From VBDM01 sp035651815 (GTDB lineage Bacteria > Pseudomonadota > Gammaproteobacteria > Burkholderiales > SG8-39): a DNA stretch of 64,000 bases. Positions 25,713 through 35,200 of this stretch are shown in pieces. The stretch is taken from the NCBI GenBank assembly GCA_035651815.1, contig DASRFB010000092.1, forward strand, positions 12,586 to 76,585, read 5' to 3'. The position numbers and the translations under genes are program-made. How positions within the stretch are numbered: the first letter of the stretch is position 1; every line of letters begins with the position of its first letter. The notes below the pieces were generated by a model. The model worked only from the letters and a program-made list of their open reading frames with translations, ran no database searches and was not told where the DNA came from.

Positions 25713-27053
25713 ATGGCTGACAACACCAATCGGACCTTCATCTGCAGCGTCCTGTTTCTCGACATCGTCGAGTACTCCAGGCGCTCGGTGACCGAGCAGC
25801 TCAAGCTCAAGGAGCAGTTCAACACCACGCTGTCGGAGGCGATCTCGGGAGTCGCCGCCGACGACCGCATCATCCTCGACACGGGAGACGGCGCCGCCGT
25901 CAGCTTCCTCGGCGACCCCGAGGACGCGATGTTCGTCGCGCTGTCGATGCGCGACGCGATCGCGAGCCAGTCGGACGGCGGGCCACTGCTGCGCGTGCGC
26001 TTCGGCATCAATCTCGGCCCCGTCCGGCTCATCAAGGACATCAACGGCCAGCCGAACATCATCGGCGACGGCATCAACGTCGCGCAGCGCATCATGACCT
26101 TCGCCGAGCCCGGACAGATCCTGGTGTCGCGCTCGTACTACGACATCATCGCCCGGCTCTCGGAGGACTACGCGACCCTCTTCCACTACGAGGGGGCGCG
26201 CACCGACAAGCACGTGCGCGAGCACGAGGTGTACGCCGTCGGCGCGGCGCCGCGCCGGCTGCGATCGCGCACCCAGCCTCCGCCGCCGCGGAGCCGCGCG
26301 TTGTCGTTCCCGGGCTTCCGGCTGGACCGCCTCGCGAGCGGCCTCGCGGTCGACTGGAAGCTGCTCGTGGTCGCGCCCCTGGTGTTCCTGTTCATCGTCG
26401 GCTCGGCGTTCGCGGTGCGCGGCTACCGCAAGGCCGAGCAGGCCGCGCTCGTCGCCGTCGCGCCCGCGTCGCGCAGCGCGCGCGCCGAGACGCCCCGCCT
26501 CACGCCGGTGGAAGACACGCGCCCGGCGCCCGCGCCCGTGGAGGAGCGCCCGGTCAAGCCCAGGCCCAAGGCCGAGCCGAAGCCCCCGACGCGCCAGGAG
26601 CTCGCGGCCCAGCGCGACAAGGAGCGGCAGGAAGCCGCGGCGAAGAAGGAGAAGGAAAGGCGGGAGGCGGCGGCCAAGAAGGAAAAGGAGCAGCAGGAGC
26701 TCGCGGCGAAGAAGGAGAAAGAGAAGCAGGAGCTCGCGGCGAAGAAAGAGAAGGAGAAGCAGGACCTGGCCGCGAAGAAAGAAAAGGACCGGCTCGAGCT
26801 CGCGGCGCTCGCGGAGAGGAAAGCGGCCAAGGAAAGAGAGGGCCCTCCCGGATCGCTGCAGCTGTCGGTGCTGCCGTGGGGCGAGGTGTTCGTCGACGGA
26901 AAGAAGCTCGGCGTGAGCCCGCCGCTCCATTCCGTGCCGATCACGCCCGGCAAGCACCAGCTCGAAGTGCGCAACGGGTCGTTCCCGGCGCACCGGCAGA
27001 CGCTCAACGTGAAGCCGGGCGAGAGTATCATTGTCAGCCACCGGTTTCGCTGA
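25713..27053 (+). CDS. Class III nucleotide cyclase with membrane helix, hendecad repeat and PEGA domain
   Basis: A 446-residue protein. Residues 9-180 form a class III cyclase domain with metal aspartates in FLDIVEYS and DTGDGAAV and the transition-state Asn/Arg in GDGINVAQR; the purine-specifying lysine is not at its usual place. A membrane helix (about 218-236) follows, then a proline-rich linker, six tandem 11-residue repeats of the QELAAKKEKEK type (about 303-368), and a PEGA domain (VFVDGKKLGVSPPL). The cyclase would be cytoplasmic and the repeats and PEGA periplasmic if one helix crosses. It may make cAMP or cGMP. A TAGAAT lies at 25635-25640. Confidence 0.85.
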   Translation: MADNTNRTFICSVLFLDIVEYSRRSVTEQLKLKEQFNTTLSEAISGVAADDRIILDTGDGAAVSFLGDPEDAMFVALSMRDAIASQSDGGPLLRVRFGINLGPVRLIKDINGQPNIIGDGINVAQRIMTFAEPGQILVSRSYYDIIARLSEDYATLFHYEGARTDKHVREHEVYAVGAAPRRLRSRTQPPPPRSRALSFPGFRLDRLASGLAVDWKLLVVAPLVFLFIVGSAFAVRGYRKAEQAALVAVAPASRSARAETPRLTPVEDTRPAPAPVEERPVKPRPKAEPKPPTRQELAAQRDKERQEAAAKKEKERREAAAKKEKEQQELAAKKEKEKQELAAKKEKEKQDLAAKKEKDRLELAALAERKAAKEREGPPGSLQLSVLPWGEVFVDGKKLGVSPPLHSVPITPGKHQLEVRNGSFPAHRQTLNVKPGESIIVSHRFR

Positions 27054-27069
27054 ACGAGGGAGGACGGCG

Positions 27070-27465
27070 ATGTCGCGCCGAGGATTCGCGCTGATTCTGG
27101 CGCTCGTGCTGATCGCGGGATGCAGCTCGCGTCCCATGCTGGGAATCTCGAGGGCCATCGGCACGTCCTCGAACAAGGATCTCGCCGGCGGGATCCGCGC
27201 CTACGAGAACGCCGACTATGAAGAGTCCGAGCTCCTCCTGAAGCGCAGCATCGAGGAAGGCCTCACCTTCCAGCGCGACGAGATCACGGCGCACAAGTAC
27301 CTCGCGTTCACCTACTGCGTGACCAGCGAGGAGCGCAAGTGCCGCGAGCAGTTCCGCAAGATCCTGGAGCTCGATCCGCGCTTCGAGCTCGACAAGAGCG
27401 AGGCCGGCCACCCGATCTGGGGCCCGGTGTTCCGCAGCACGCGCAACAGCCTGAACAAGAAGTAA
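27070..27465 (+). CDS. TPR-like lipoprotein (TssQ-like)
   Basis: A 131-residue lipoprotein with signal peptide and lipobox LIAGC. TPR-like helices follow (GGIRAYENADYEESELLLKRSIEEGL, AHKYLAFTYCVTSEERKCREQFRKILELDP) and a conserved-looking end GHPIWGPVF. It resembles lipoproteins reported beside type VI secretion genes (TssQ-like) from memory, but no secretion genes are in this window. It lies 16 bp after the cyclase gene and 10 bp before the kinase gene, so the three probably form one operon. Confidence 0.7.
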   Translation: MSRRGFALILALVLIAGCSSRPMLGISRAIGTSSNKDLAGGIRAYENADYEESELLLKRSIEEGLTFQRDEITAHKYLAFTYCVTSEERKCREQFRKILELDPRFELDKSEAGHPIWGPVFRSTRNSLNKK

Positions 27466-27475
27466 CGCGCTCGGC

Positions 27476-28699
27476 ATGAGCACCCAGCGGAGCATCGGCC
27501 GCTACGAGATCCAGGCGGAGCTCGGCCGCGGCGCCATGGGCGTCGTCTACCGCGCGAACGATCCGCTCCTCTCGCGCACCGTGGCGATCAAGACGATCAA
27601 CATGGACCTCGAGCAGGACGGGATGGACGAGTACGAGGCCCGGTTCTACCAGGAGGCGAAAGCCGCCGGCGGCCTCAACCATACCAACATCGTCATCGTC
27701 TACGACATCGGCAAGACGGGAAACCTCGCCTACATGGCGATGGAGTACATCGACGGGGTCGAGCTGCGCTCGATGCTGTCGCAGGAGCAGCCGCTGCCCG
27801 TCGCGCAGGCGCTCGACATCGCGGCGCAGGTCGCCGAGGGCCTCGCGTACGCGCACGAGCACCAGGTCGTGCACCGCGACGTGAAGCCCGCGAACATCCT
27901 GATCACGCCGAACGGCCGCGCCAAGATCGCCGACTTCGGCATCGCGCGCATGCGCTCGGCCGAGACCCAGACGCAGACCGGCGTGATCCTCGGCTCTCCG
28001 AAATACCTGTCGCCCGAGCAGGTCGTCGGCAAGCGCGCCGATCACCGCTCGGACGTGTTCTCGCTCGGCGTGATCCTGTACCAGTGCCTGACGGGGAAGA
28101 CGCCGTTCAACGGCGACGGCGTGAGCGCCCTGATGTACCAGATCACGAACCACAACCCGGCGCCGCCGAGCACGATGAACCCGCAGGTGCCGGTGATGCT
28201 CGACTACATCATCGCCAAGGCGCTGGCGAAGTCGGTCGACGAGCGCTACCAGAGCGCGGCGGACTTCGCCGCCGACCTGCGCGAGTGCCGCAAGACGCTC
28301 GAGCCGCCGATGGAGGCGTCCAATCCCCGGCTGTCGACGAGCGGATCGAACCCGGTGCTGAGCGTGACGCAGACGGTGGTCCTCGACCGCTCGCAGACGC
28401 TGAAGCCGAAGGAGCCGCCCGCGGCCGCGGAGCCGGAGGCGGCGGCGCCGCCGGCCGAGGTGGTGCCGACGCGCGGGCTGTCGCGAGCGTTCGACTCGAC
28501 CGAGGCGACGCAGCGCCTGCTCGCGCAGACGCTCGACCCGCAGAGCGAAGTCCCGCCCGAGGATCCGGAGACGACCGGCCCGGTGATGCTGCCGTACGGG
28601 CTGCGCCGTTCCCGCGCGTGGGGAGACCGCGAGAACAAGATCCTCGCGGCGACGGTGATGGCGGCGCTCGCGATCGCCGCCTGGATCATCTCGGCCTGA
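27476..28699 (+). CDS. Membrane-anchored Ser/Thr protein kinase
   Basis: A 407-residue Hanks-type kinase: LGRGAMGVVYRA glycine loop, VAIKTIN lysine, HRDVKPANIL catalytic loop, DFGIARM, and SPKYLSPEQVV in the activation segment with TQTQTG upstream as likely autophosphorylation sites. After the kinase (about 1-275) comes a Pro/Ala-rich linker and a single C-terminal membrane helix (about 388-405), so it is a tail-anchored cytoplasmic kinase. It probably acts with the preceding cyclase and lipoprotein. Confidence 0.9.
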   Translation: MSTQRSIGRYEIQAELGRGAMGVVYRANDPLLSRTVAIKTINMDLEQDGMDEYEARFYQEAKAAGGLNHTNIVIVYDIGKTGNLAYMAMEYIDGVELRSMLSQEQPLPVAQALDIAAQVAEGLAYAHEHQVVHRDVKPANILITPNGRAKIADFGIARMRSAETQTQTGVILGSPKYLSPEQVVGKRADHRSDVFSLGVILYQCLTGKTPFNGDGVSALMYQITNHNPAPPSTMNPQVPVMLDYIIAKALAKSVDERYQSAADFAADLRECRKTLEPPMEASNPRLSTSGSNPVLSVTQTVVLDRSQTLKPKEPPAAAEPEAAAPPAEVVPTRGLSRAFDSTEATQRLLAQTLDPQSEVPPEDPETTGPVMLPYGLRRSRAWGDRENKILAATVMAALAIAAWIISA

Positions 28700-28775
28700 C
28701 GCTTTCCGGCATGAGCGCCGCTCCGGGAGGCCGCAGCTTCCTTGGAGTTACAATCGGGGCTTTTTGAAAGCCCGC

Positions 28776-30869
28776 ATGCCTCGCCGGCTGTTCGTCACCA
28801 CCGCGCTGCCGTACGCCAACGGCGCCTTCCACATCGGCCACATCATGGAGTACATCCAGGCCGACATCTGGGTGCGGTTCCAGCGCATGCAGGTCGACGA
28901 CGACGGGTCGCCCCGCGAGGTGCACTTCGTCGGCGCCGACGACGCGCACGGCGCGCCGATCATGCTCGCGGCCGAGAAGGCGGGGAAGTCGCCGGAGGAG
29001 TTCGTCGCCGAGATCGCGCGGGGACGCCAGCAGTACCTCGACGGCTTCCATATCGAGTTCGACAACTGGCATTCGACGCACTCGAAGGAGAACACCGAGC
29101 TCTCGCAGGACATCTACCGCAAGCTCAAGGCGGCGGGACTGATCGACTCGAGGACGATCGAGCAGTTCTTCGATCCGGTCAAAGGCATGTTCCTCGCGGA
29201 CCGCTACATCAAGGGCGAATGCCCGGTGTGCGGCGCCAAGGACCAGTACGGCGACGCGTGCGAGAACTGCTCGAGCGTCTATTCGCCCACGCAGCTCAAG
29301 AACCCCTATTCGACGCTCTCGGGCGCGAAGCCGGAGCTGAGGTCGTCGGAGCACCTGTTCTTCAGGCTCTCCGACCCGAAGTGCGTGCGCTTCCTGCGCG
29401 AGTGGATCGCCGTGCCCGGCCGGCTCCAGCCGCAGGTCGCGAACAAGGCGAAGGAGTGGCTCGAGGGCAAGGGCGACAAGGCGCTGGGCGACTGGGACAT
29501 CTCGCGCGACGCGCCCTATTTCGGCATCCCGATTCCGGACGCGCCCGGCAAATACTTCTACGTCTGGCTCGACGCGCCGATCGGCTATCTCGCCTCGCTC
29601 AAGAACTATTTCGATTCCGGCAAGGCGAGAAAGAAAGGCGAGCGGCTCGGCTTCGCCGAGTTCCTGGCGGCGCCGGACACCGGGATGGTCCACTTCATCG
29701 GCAAGGACATCATCTACTTCCACACCCTGTTCTGGCCGGCGATGCTCGAGTTCTCGGGCTACAAGACGCCCGACCAGGTCAACGTCCACGGTTTCATCAC
29801 CGTCTCGGGCGACAAGATGTCCAAGTCGCGCGGCACCGGCATCTCGCCCCTGCGCTATCTCGAGATCGGGATGAACCCGGAGTGGCTGCGCTACTACATC
29901 GCCGCCAAGCTGAACGCGAACGTCGAGGACCTCGATTTCAATCCCGAGGACTTCCTCGCTCGGGTGAACAGCGACCTCGTGGGCAAGTACGTGAACATCG
30001 CGAGCCGGGCGGCGGGATTCATATCGAACCTGTTCGGAGGAAAGCTCTGCGACCTCGAGGGACCGGATGCCTCCGAGATTTCGAGCCGGGGCGTCGCTTA
30101 CGGCTCGAGGGATCAGATCAAGGAGAGCTACGAATCCCGGGAATTCGGGAAGGTCGTGCGCGAGGTCATGAGAATCGCCGATGTGATCAATCAGCGCTTC
30201 GACCAGCACAAGCCGTGGGAGTTGGCGAAAGACAAATCCCGGCACGAAGAGCTTCACCGCGTGTGCTCGGACGCAATCCAGGCGTTTTACGCGCTGACCG
30301 TGTATCTCGCGCCGATCCTTCCTTCGACCGCGAAGCGCGTGGCACGCGAGTTGTTCGGCCTCGAGGACGATCTGCGATTTACGCATCTCGAAACGCGCCC
30401 GGCGCGGATACGTCCGTTCAAGCACCTCATGACCCGCGTCGAGGAAAAGCAGCTCGACGCGCTGTTCGCCCCCGAACCGGAGAAAGCGAAGATGACGACG
30501 CCCGCCTCGCCCCAGCCCGCGCCCGCCGGCGCGGGAGACGGAGCCATCTCGATCGACGACTTTTCCAAGGTCGACCTGCGCATCGCGCGGATCGCGAAGG
30601 CCGAGCATGTCGAAGGCGCCGACAAGCTGCTCCGGCTCACGCTGGACGTCGGCGCTCTCGGCACCCGCACCGTGTTCGCGGGCATCAAGTCGGCTTACGA
30701 TCCGGCGAAGCTCGAAGGACGCCTCACGGTGATGGTGGCGAACCTCGCGCCGCGCAAGATGAAGTTCGGGGTCTCGGAGGGCATGGTGCTCGCGGCGTCG
30801 GGCGAAGCCCCGGGCCTGTATCTGCTCGCTCCCGACGCGGGCGCGGCGCCCGGGATGAAGGTGAAGTGA
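28776..30869 (+). CDS. metG: Methionyl-tRNA synthetase MetG
   Basis: A 697-residue class I synthetase. The HIGH-type motif is in ANGAFHIGHIME, a zinc knuckle CPVCGAKDQYGDACENC follows and KMSKS is in GDKMSKSRGTG. The C-terminal EMAP/OB-fold dimerisation domain (FSKVDLRIARIAKAEHVEGAD) is present. I prefer the ATG at 28776 to the TTG at 28764. A TACAAT at 28749-28754 is a -10 candidate. The stretch near 30000-30420 is visibly less GC-rich in codon choice than the rest of the gene. Confidence 0.96.
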   Translation: MPRRLFVTTALPYANGAFHIGHIMEYIQADIWVRFQRMQVDDDGSPREVHFVGADDAHGAPIMLAAEKAGKSPEEFVAEIARGRQQYLDGFHIEFDNWHSTHSKENTELSQDIYRKLKAAGLIDSRTIEQFFDPVKGMFLADRYIKGECPVCGAKDQYGDACENCSSVYSPTQLKNPYSTLSGAKPELRSSEHLFFRLSDPKCVRFLREWIAVPGRLQPQVANKAKEWLEGKGDKALGDWDISRDAPYFGIPIPDAPGKYFYVWLDAPIGYLASLKNYFDSGKARKKGERLGFAEFLAAPDTGMVHFIGKDIIYFHTLFWPAMLEFSGYKTPDQVNVHGFITVSGDKMSKSRGTGISPLRYLEIGMNPEWLRYYIAAKLNANVEDLDFNPEDFLARVNSDLVGKYVNIASRAAGFISNLFGGKLCDLEGPDASEISSRGVAYGSRDQIKESYESREFGKVVREVMRIADVINQRFDQHKPWELAKDKSRHEELHRVCSDAIQAFYALTVYLAPILPSTAKRVARELFGLEDDLRFTHLETRPARIRPFKHLMTRVEEKQLDALFAPEPEKAKMTTPASPQPAPAGAGDGAISIDDFSKVDLRIARIAKAEHVEGADKLLRLTLDVGALGTRTVFAGIKSAYDPAKLEGRLTVMVANLAPRKMKFGVSEGMVLAASGEAPGLYLLAPDAGAAPGMKVK

Positions 30870-31312
30870 TCCAGCTCCCGCTCGGCTTCATCGGCTGGTT
30901 CTTCACGCTGTTCTCGATCGCGGCGATCGCGCTGGGCGCGATCGTCATCGCCGCCCTCGCGCGCGCCGGCGCGGCGCAGCGCAACACGCTCGGCTTCTCG
31001 TTCTGGAACGACGCCCTGCTCGCGGGCATCTGGGTGATGGGCCTCGCGGGCGGCATCGGCGTGATCCGCCTCGAGGCCTGGGGACGCTACATCCTCGAGC
31101 TGTTCTGCTGGGCGCTGATCGTGCTGATCCTGCTCTCCGCGGCGACCCGGCTGTACGCGCTCAGCCGGTCGCGCGATGGCGAGCCGCCGGTGAACTGGGT
31201 CGGCGCGATCGCGGGCGTGACGCTCGTCGTCGTGCCGATCATCGCGGTGTGCGCGGCCACGATCGTGACGCTGCGGAGCCCCGAGACGCTGCAGGCGTTC
31301 CAGAACCGGTAA
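30866..31312 (+). CDS. Small four-helix membrane protein
   Basis: A 148-residue protein with four hydrophobic helices (about 7-30, 45-62, 67-88 and 107-130). Start is GTG at 30866 overlapping the metG stop as GTGA, so it is probably coupled to metG. I do not recognise the family and there are no catalytic motifs. Confidence 0.65.
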   Translation: MIQLPLGFIGWFFTLFSIAAIALGAIVIAALARAGAAQRNTLGFSFWNDALLAGIWVMGLAGGIGVIRLEAWGRYILELFCWALIVLILLSAATRLYALSRSRDGEPPVNWVGAIAGVTLVVVPIIAVCAATIVTLRSPETLQAFQNR

Positions 31313-31327
31313 GCGCCGCGGCCGTCG

Positions 31328-31741
31328 TCAGGGCTTGAGATACGCGTAGCCTTCCTTCTGCTGCAGGTGCGTGATCTCGACCACGCCCGAGGGCACGAAG
31401 TCCACGCCCAGGATGAATTGCTCCTTCTTGAGCTTCAGGTTGCGGATCGTGATCTCGCAGACCTCGAACTTCACGCCTCGCCCCATCAGGTCCTGAACGC
31501 GCGCGTCGAAGGGCCCGAGGCGGTCCTTGGCCCCTTCCATGAGGAACTGCACCCCGTCGCCCACCGTCACCGCGACGATCTTCGCCTTGGGGTCGACCTC
31601 GAGGTGATTGTAGATATTGCGCAGGCCGCTGGTCGCCTGTGAAATCCCGCCGTCGAAGTGGTAGACCACCTTCTCCTGCGCAAAGGCGCCGCCCGCGAAC
31701 GCGAAGCACAAGGCGGCGGTCACAACGGAAGTCCATTTCAT
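31328..31741 (-). CDS. Periplasmic DsrE-family protein
   Basis: A 137-residue protein with signal peptide (cleavage near AFA-QE) and a DsrE/DsrF-like alpha/beta fold (KVVYHFDGGISQATSGLRNIYNHLEVD, IVAVTVGDGVQFLMEGAKD, FEVCEITIRN). Such proteins can be sulfur relay factors; the single cysteine in FEVCEIT matches the usual place. The ATG at 31741 has an aaggag site. Upstream ATGs would lengthen the leader without gain. Confidence 0.8.
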   Translation of the reverse strand: MKWTSVVTAALCFAFAGGAFAQEKVVYHFDGGISQATSGLRNIYNHLEVDPKAKIVAVTVGDGVQFLMEGAKDRLGPFDARVQDLMGRGVKFEVCEITIRNLKLKKEQFILGVDFVPSGVVEITHLQQKEGYAYLKP

Positions 31742-31807
31742 AACCCGCTCCTTCATGTCGGATCCGCCAACTTTACGCCGACGCCGCCCCGGTAGGAAAA
31801 TCGAGCC

Positions 31808-32077
31808 ATGGCCAAGCATCTTCTAATCGAGGGCCGCGTCCAGGGCGTCGGCTTCCGCTACGAGCTGATGCGGCAGGCCCGACAGCTGAACGTCACGGGG
31901 TGGGTACGCAACACGCGCGACGGAAAGGTCGAGGCGGTCGTGGACGGCCCGCCCGACAGGGTCGACGCGATCATCGCCTGGGCGAGGCGCGGGCCGGCGG
32001 CGGCGCGCGTGACCGGCGTGCAGGTGAGCGAGAACGCGGGGAGCTACGACGAGTTCGAGCAGTGGCCTACCGAGTAG
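31808..32077 (+). CDS. acyP: Acylphosphatase AcyP
   Basis: An 89-residue acylphosphatase hydrolysing acyl phosphates. It has the phosphate-binding GRVQGVGFRYELM (catalytic Arg) and the catalytic Asn in GWVRNTRDGKVEAVVDG. Length is typical. Its 3' end overlaps the convergent microprotein gene by 11 bp. Confidence 0.93.
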   Translation: MAKHLLIEGRVQGVGFRYELMRQARQLNVTGWVRNTRDGKVEAVVDGPPDRVDAIIAWARRGPAAARVTGVQVSENAGSYDEFEQWPTE

Positions 32078-32285
32078 CGCGGGCTTTCTCGCGGTCGCAG
32101 GTCGCGCGCGCGCGCGTGCACGCCGCCTGGCACGCCTGCGCCTCCTGGGTCTCGGTGGTGGTGCGGCGGCACTTCTGCATGCACGCCTGCTGATCGCTCG
32201 CGCAGGTGGCGGGCTCGTCCCAGATCGACTTGTAGGCGTAGTAGCCGATCCCCGCGGCGATCGCCACGATGAGCAGGAACTTCAC
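32067..32285 (-). CDS. Membrane-anchored twin-CX3C cysteine-rich microprotein
   Basis: A 72-residue protein with an N-terminal membrane helix (FLLIVAIAAGIGYYAYKSI) and a helical tail with six cysteines spaced C-x6-C-x3-C-x12-C-x3-C-x6-C, a symmetric pattern. The inner part is the twin CX3C arrangement known from small Tim chaperones of mitochondria. The tail would lie in the periplasm, where the cysteines could form disulfides joining two helices. GTG start overlaps the dnaE stop as GTGA. No family is recognised. Confidence 0.7.
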   Translation of the reverse strand: MKFLLIVAIAAGIGYYAYKSIWDEPATCASDQQACMQKCRRTTTETQEAQACQAACTRARATCDREKARATR

Positions 32286-35200
32286 GGGTAGAGCACCTCG
32301 ACGTTCTCGGCCTTGAGCCACTGCCTGAGCGACTCGAGCAGGCGGTCGTCCAGGCTCACCTTCCAGCCGTCGCCGAGGCGCATCTGCACGCTCGCCGTCC
32401 CGTTCTGGTACGCGATCGCCACCGGGCAGGGCCCGTTCCGGTACGGCGCGAGCAGCTCCTTCAGCTTCGCGGTCGCGGCGGCCGCTTCGCGCGACGCCTC
32501 GCCGTTCATCACGAGCCGCATCTCGCGCGCGAAGCGGCTGCGCGCGGCGGCGAGGTCGTATACGCGGTCGGCGATGATGCGCATGAACGTGGTCTCGCCT
32601 TCGTCGCCGCTCGAGCGGCGCACCAGCCGCACCTTCGCCTCGATCACGACCACCGCGTCCTCCTTGACGAGCTCGCGGACCTGGTCGAACACCTCGTTGT
32701 AGATCGTCACCTCCTGCACGGCGGTGCCGTCGGAGAGGTTGACCGCGACCATGCGTCCCTGCTGCGTGCGCATGACGCGGATGGACTCGACCACGCCGGC
32801 GATGAGCTGGGCCGGGGAGTCGCGGTCTCCGGACGGCGCGAGGTTGCGCAGGTTGGTGCGCACGAATCGCGCGACCTCGGCGCGGTGCACCGAGAACGGA
32901 TGTCCCGACAGATAGAAGCCGAGCGCCGTCTTCTCCTCGCGCAGCCGCTGCACCTCGTCCCAGCGCGGCACGGCGACGAGCGACAGCGAGCGCTGCGCGC
33001 CTTCGGCCTCGCCGAACAGGCTGACCTGCTGCGCGTCGCGCTCGGCCTGCTCCGCCGCGTCGAGCGCGATCCCGACGGAGGCGAGCAGGCTTGCGCGGTG
33101 AGCGGACTCGTTTTCGTATACGGAGTCGAACGCCCCGGCGCGCACCAGCGCCTCGACCACGCGCCGGTTGACGATGCGCTTGTCGATGCGCCGGCAGAAA
33201 TCGAAGAGATCGGCGAACGGCCCGGCCTCGCGCGCCTTGAGGACCGCGCCGATCGCCGACTCGCCCGTGCCCTTCACCGCGCCCAGGCCGTAGCGGATCG
33301 TCTTCGCGTCGACGGGCGTGAAGCGGTATTCGCCGGTGTTCACGTCGGGCGGCAGCACCTTCAGGCCGTTGGCGAGCGCGTCCTCGTGGAACTGGTGCAC
33401 CTTGTCGGTGTCGTCCATGACCGCCGACAGGTTCGCCGCCATGAACGCCGCCGGGTAGTGCGCCTTCAGGTACGCCGTCTGGTACGCGACCAGCGCGTAC
33501 GCCGCGGCGTGCGACTTGTTGAAGCCGTAGCCGGCGAACTTCTCCATCAGGTCGAAGAGCGCGTTCGCCTTGCCGCGCGCCATGCCGTTCTTCTCGGCGC
33601 CCGCGAGGAAGATCTCGCGCTGCTGCGCCATCTCCTTGGCGTCCTTCTTGCCCATCGCGCGCCGCAGGAGGTCGGCGCCGCCGAGCGAGTAGCCGCCGAT
33701 CGCCTGCGCGATCTGCATCACCTGCTCCTGGTAGACCATGATGCCGTAGGTCGGCTTGAGGATCGGCTCCAGGCGCGGATCGAGGTACTCGACCTTCTTC
33801 CCGCCCGACTGCTTGCGCTCGATGAACTCCGGGATCAGGTCCATCGGACCCGGCCGGTACAGTGCGACGAGCGCGATGATGTCCTCGAAGCGGTCGGGCT
33901 TCGCGCGCTTCAGGAGGTCGCGCATGCCGCGCGATTCGAACTGGAACACCGCGGTCGTGTTCGCCTGCCCGAAGACCGCGTACGCGGCCGGGTCGTCGAG
34001 CGGGATCTTCTCGAGCGCGAAGCCCGGCTCGCCCATCGCGCGGATCGACTGCCCCGCCCAGTCGAGGATCGTGAGCGTGGTCAGGCCGAGGAAGTCGAAC
34101 TTGACCAGGCCGATGCGCTCGACGTCCTTCATGTCGAACTGCGACACCGTGCTCTCGGTGCCCTGAGCCGCGTACAGCGGGCAGAAGTCGGTCAGCTTCC
34201 CCGGCGCGATCAGCACGCCGCCCGCGTGCATGCCGACGTTGCGCACGATGCCCTCGAGCTGGCCCGCGAGCGCGAGCAGCTCGCGCGTCTCCTCCTCGGT
34301 TCGCTCGCGCTCCGCGAGGCGCGGCTCCATCTCGCGCGCGTCCTTGAGCGTGATGCGCTTGCCGGGCTGGAACGGGATCAGCTTCGCGAGCTCGTCGGTG
34401 CGCGTGTAGCTCCACTCCATCACGCGCCCGACGTCGCGCACGACCGCGCGCGCCGCCATGGTGCCGAAGGTCGCGATCTGCGAGACGCACTCCGAGCCGT
34501 ACTTGCGCTTCACGTACTCGATCACGCGGTCGCGGCCGCGCTCGCAGAAGTCGATGTCGAAGTCGGGCATCGACACGCGCTCGGGATTGAGAAAGCGCTC
34601 GAACAGCAGGTCATAGCGCAGCGGATCGAGGTCCGTGATGCCGAGCGAGTACGCGACGAGCGACCCCGCGCCCGAGCCGCGCCCGGGACCGACCGGGACG
34701 CCGTTCGACTTCGCCCAGTTGATGAAATCGGCGACGATCAGGAAGTAGCCGGCGAAGCCCATCTTGATGATGGTCCCGAGCTCGAGCTCCAGGCGCGCTT
34801 CGTACTTCCCGCGCTGCTCCTCGGCCTTGTCGCCGTAGAGCGCGCGCAGCCTCGCGGCGAGCCCTTTTCGCGCCTGCTCCCGAAGAAAATCCTCGAGCGA
34901 CAGGCCCCCGGGCGTCGGGAACGCGGGGAGCTTCGACTTCCCCAGCTGCAGCGTCAGGTTGCACCGGCGCGCGATCTCGACCGAGTTCGCGAGCGCCTCG
35001 GGCAGATCGGCGAAGAGCTCGGCCATCTCCGCCTGCGACAGGAAGTAGCTCCTCGCCGTGAACGCGCGCGGCCGCCGGCGATCGCCGAGCACGTAGCCCT
35101 CGGCGATGCACACGCGCGCCTCGTGCGCGGTGAACTCCTCCGGGGTCAGGAACTGCACCGGGTGCGTGGCGACCACCGGCAGCCCGAGCGCTCCCGCGAG

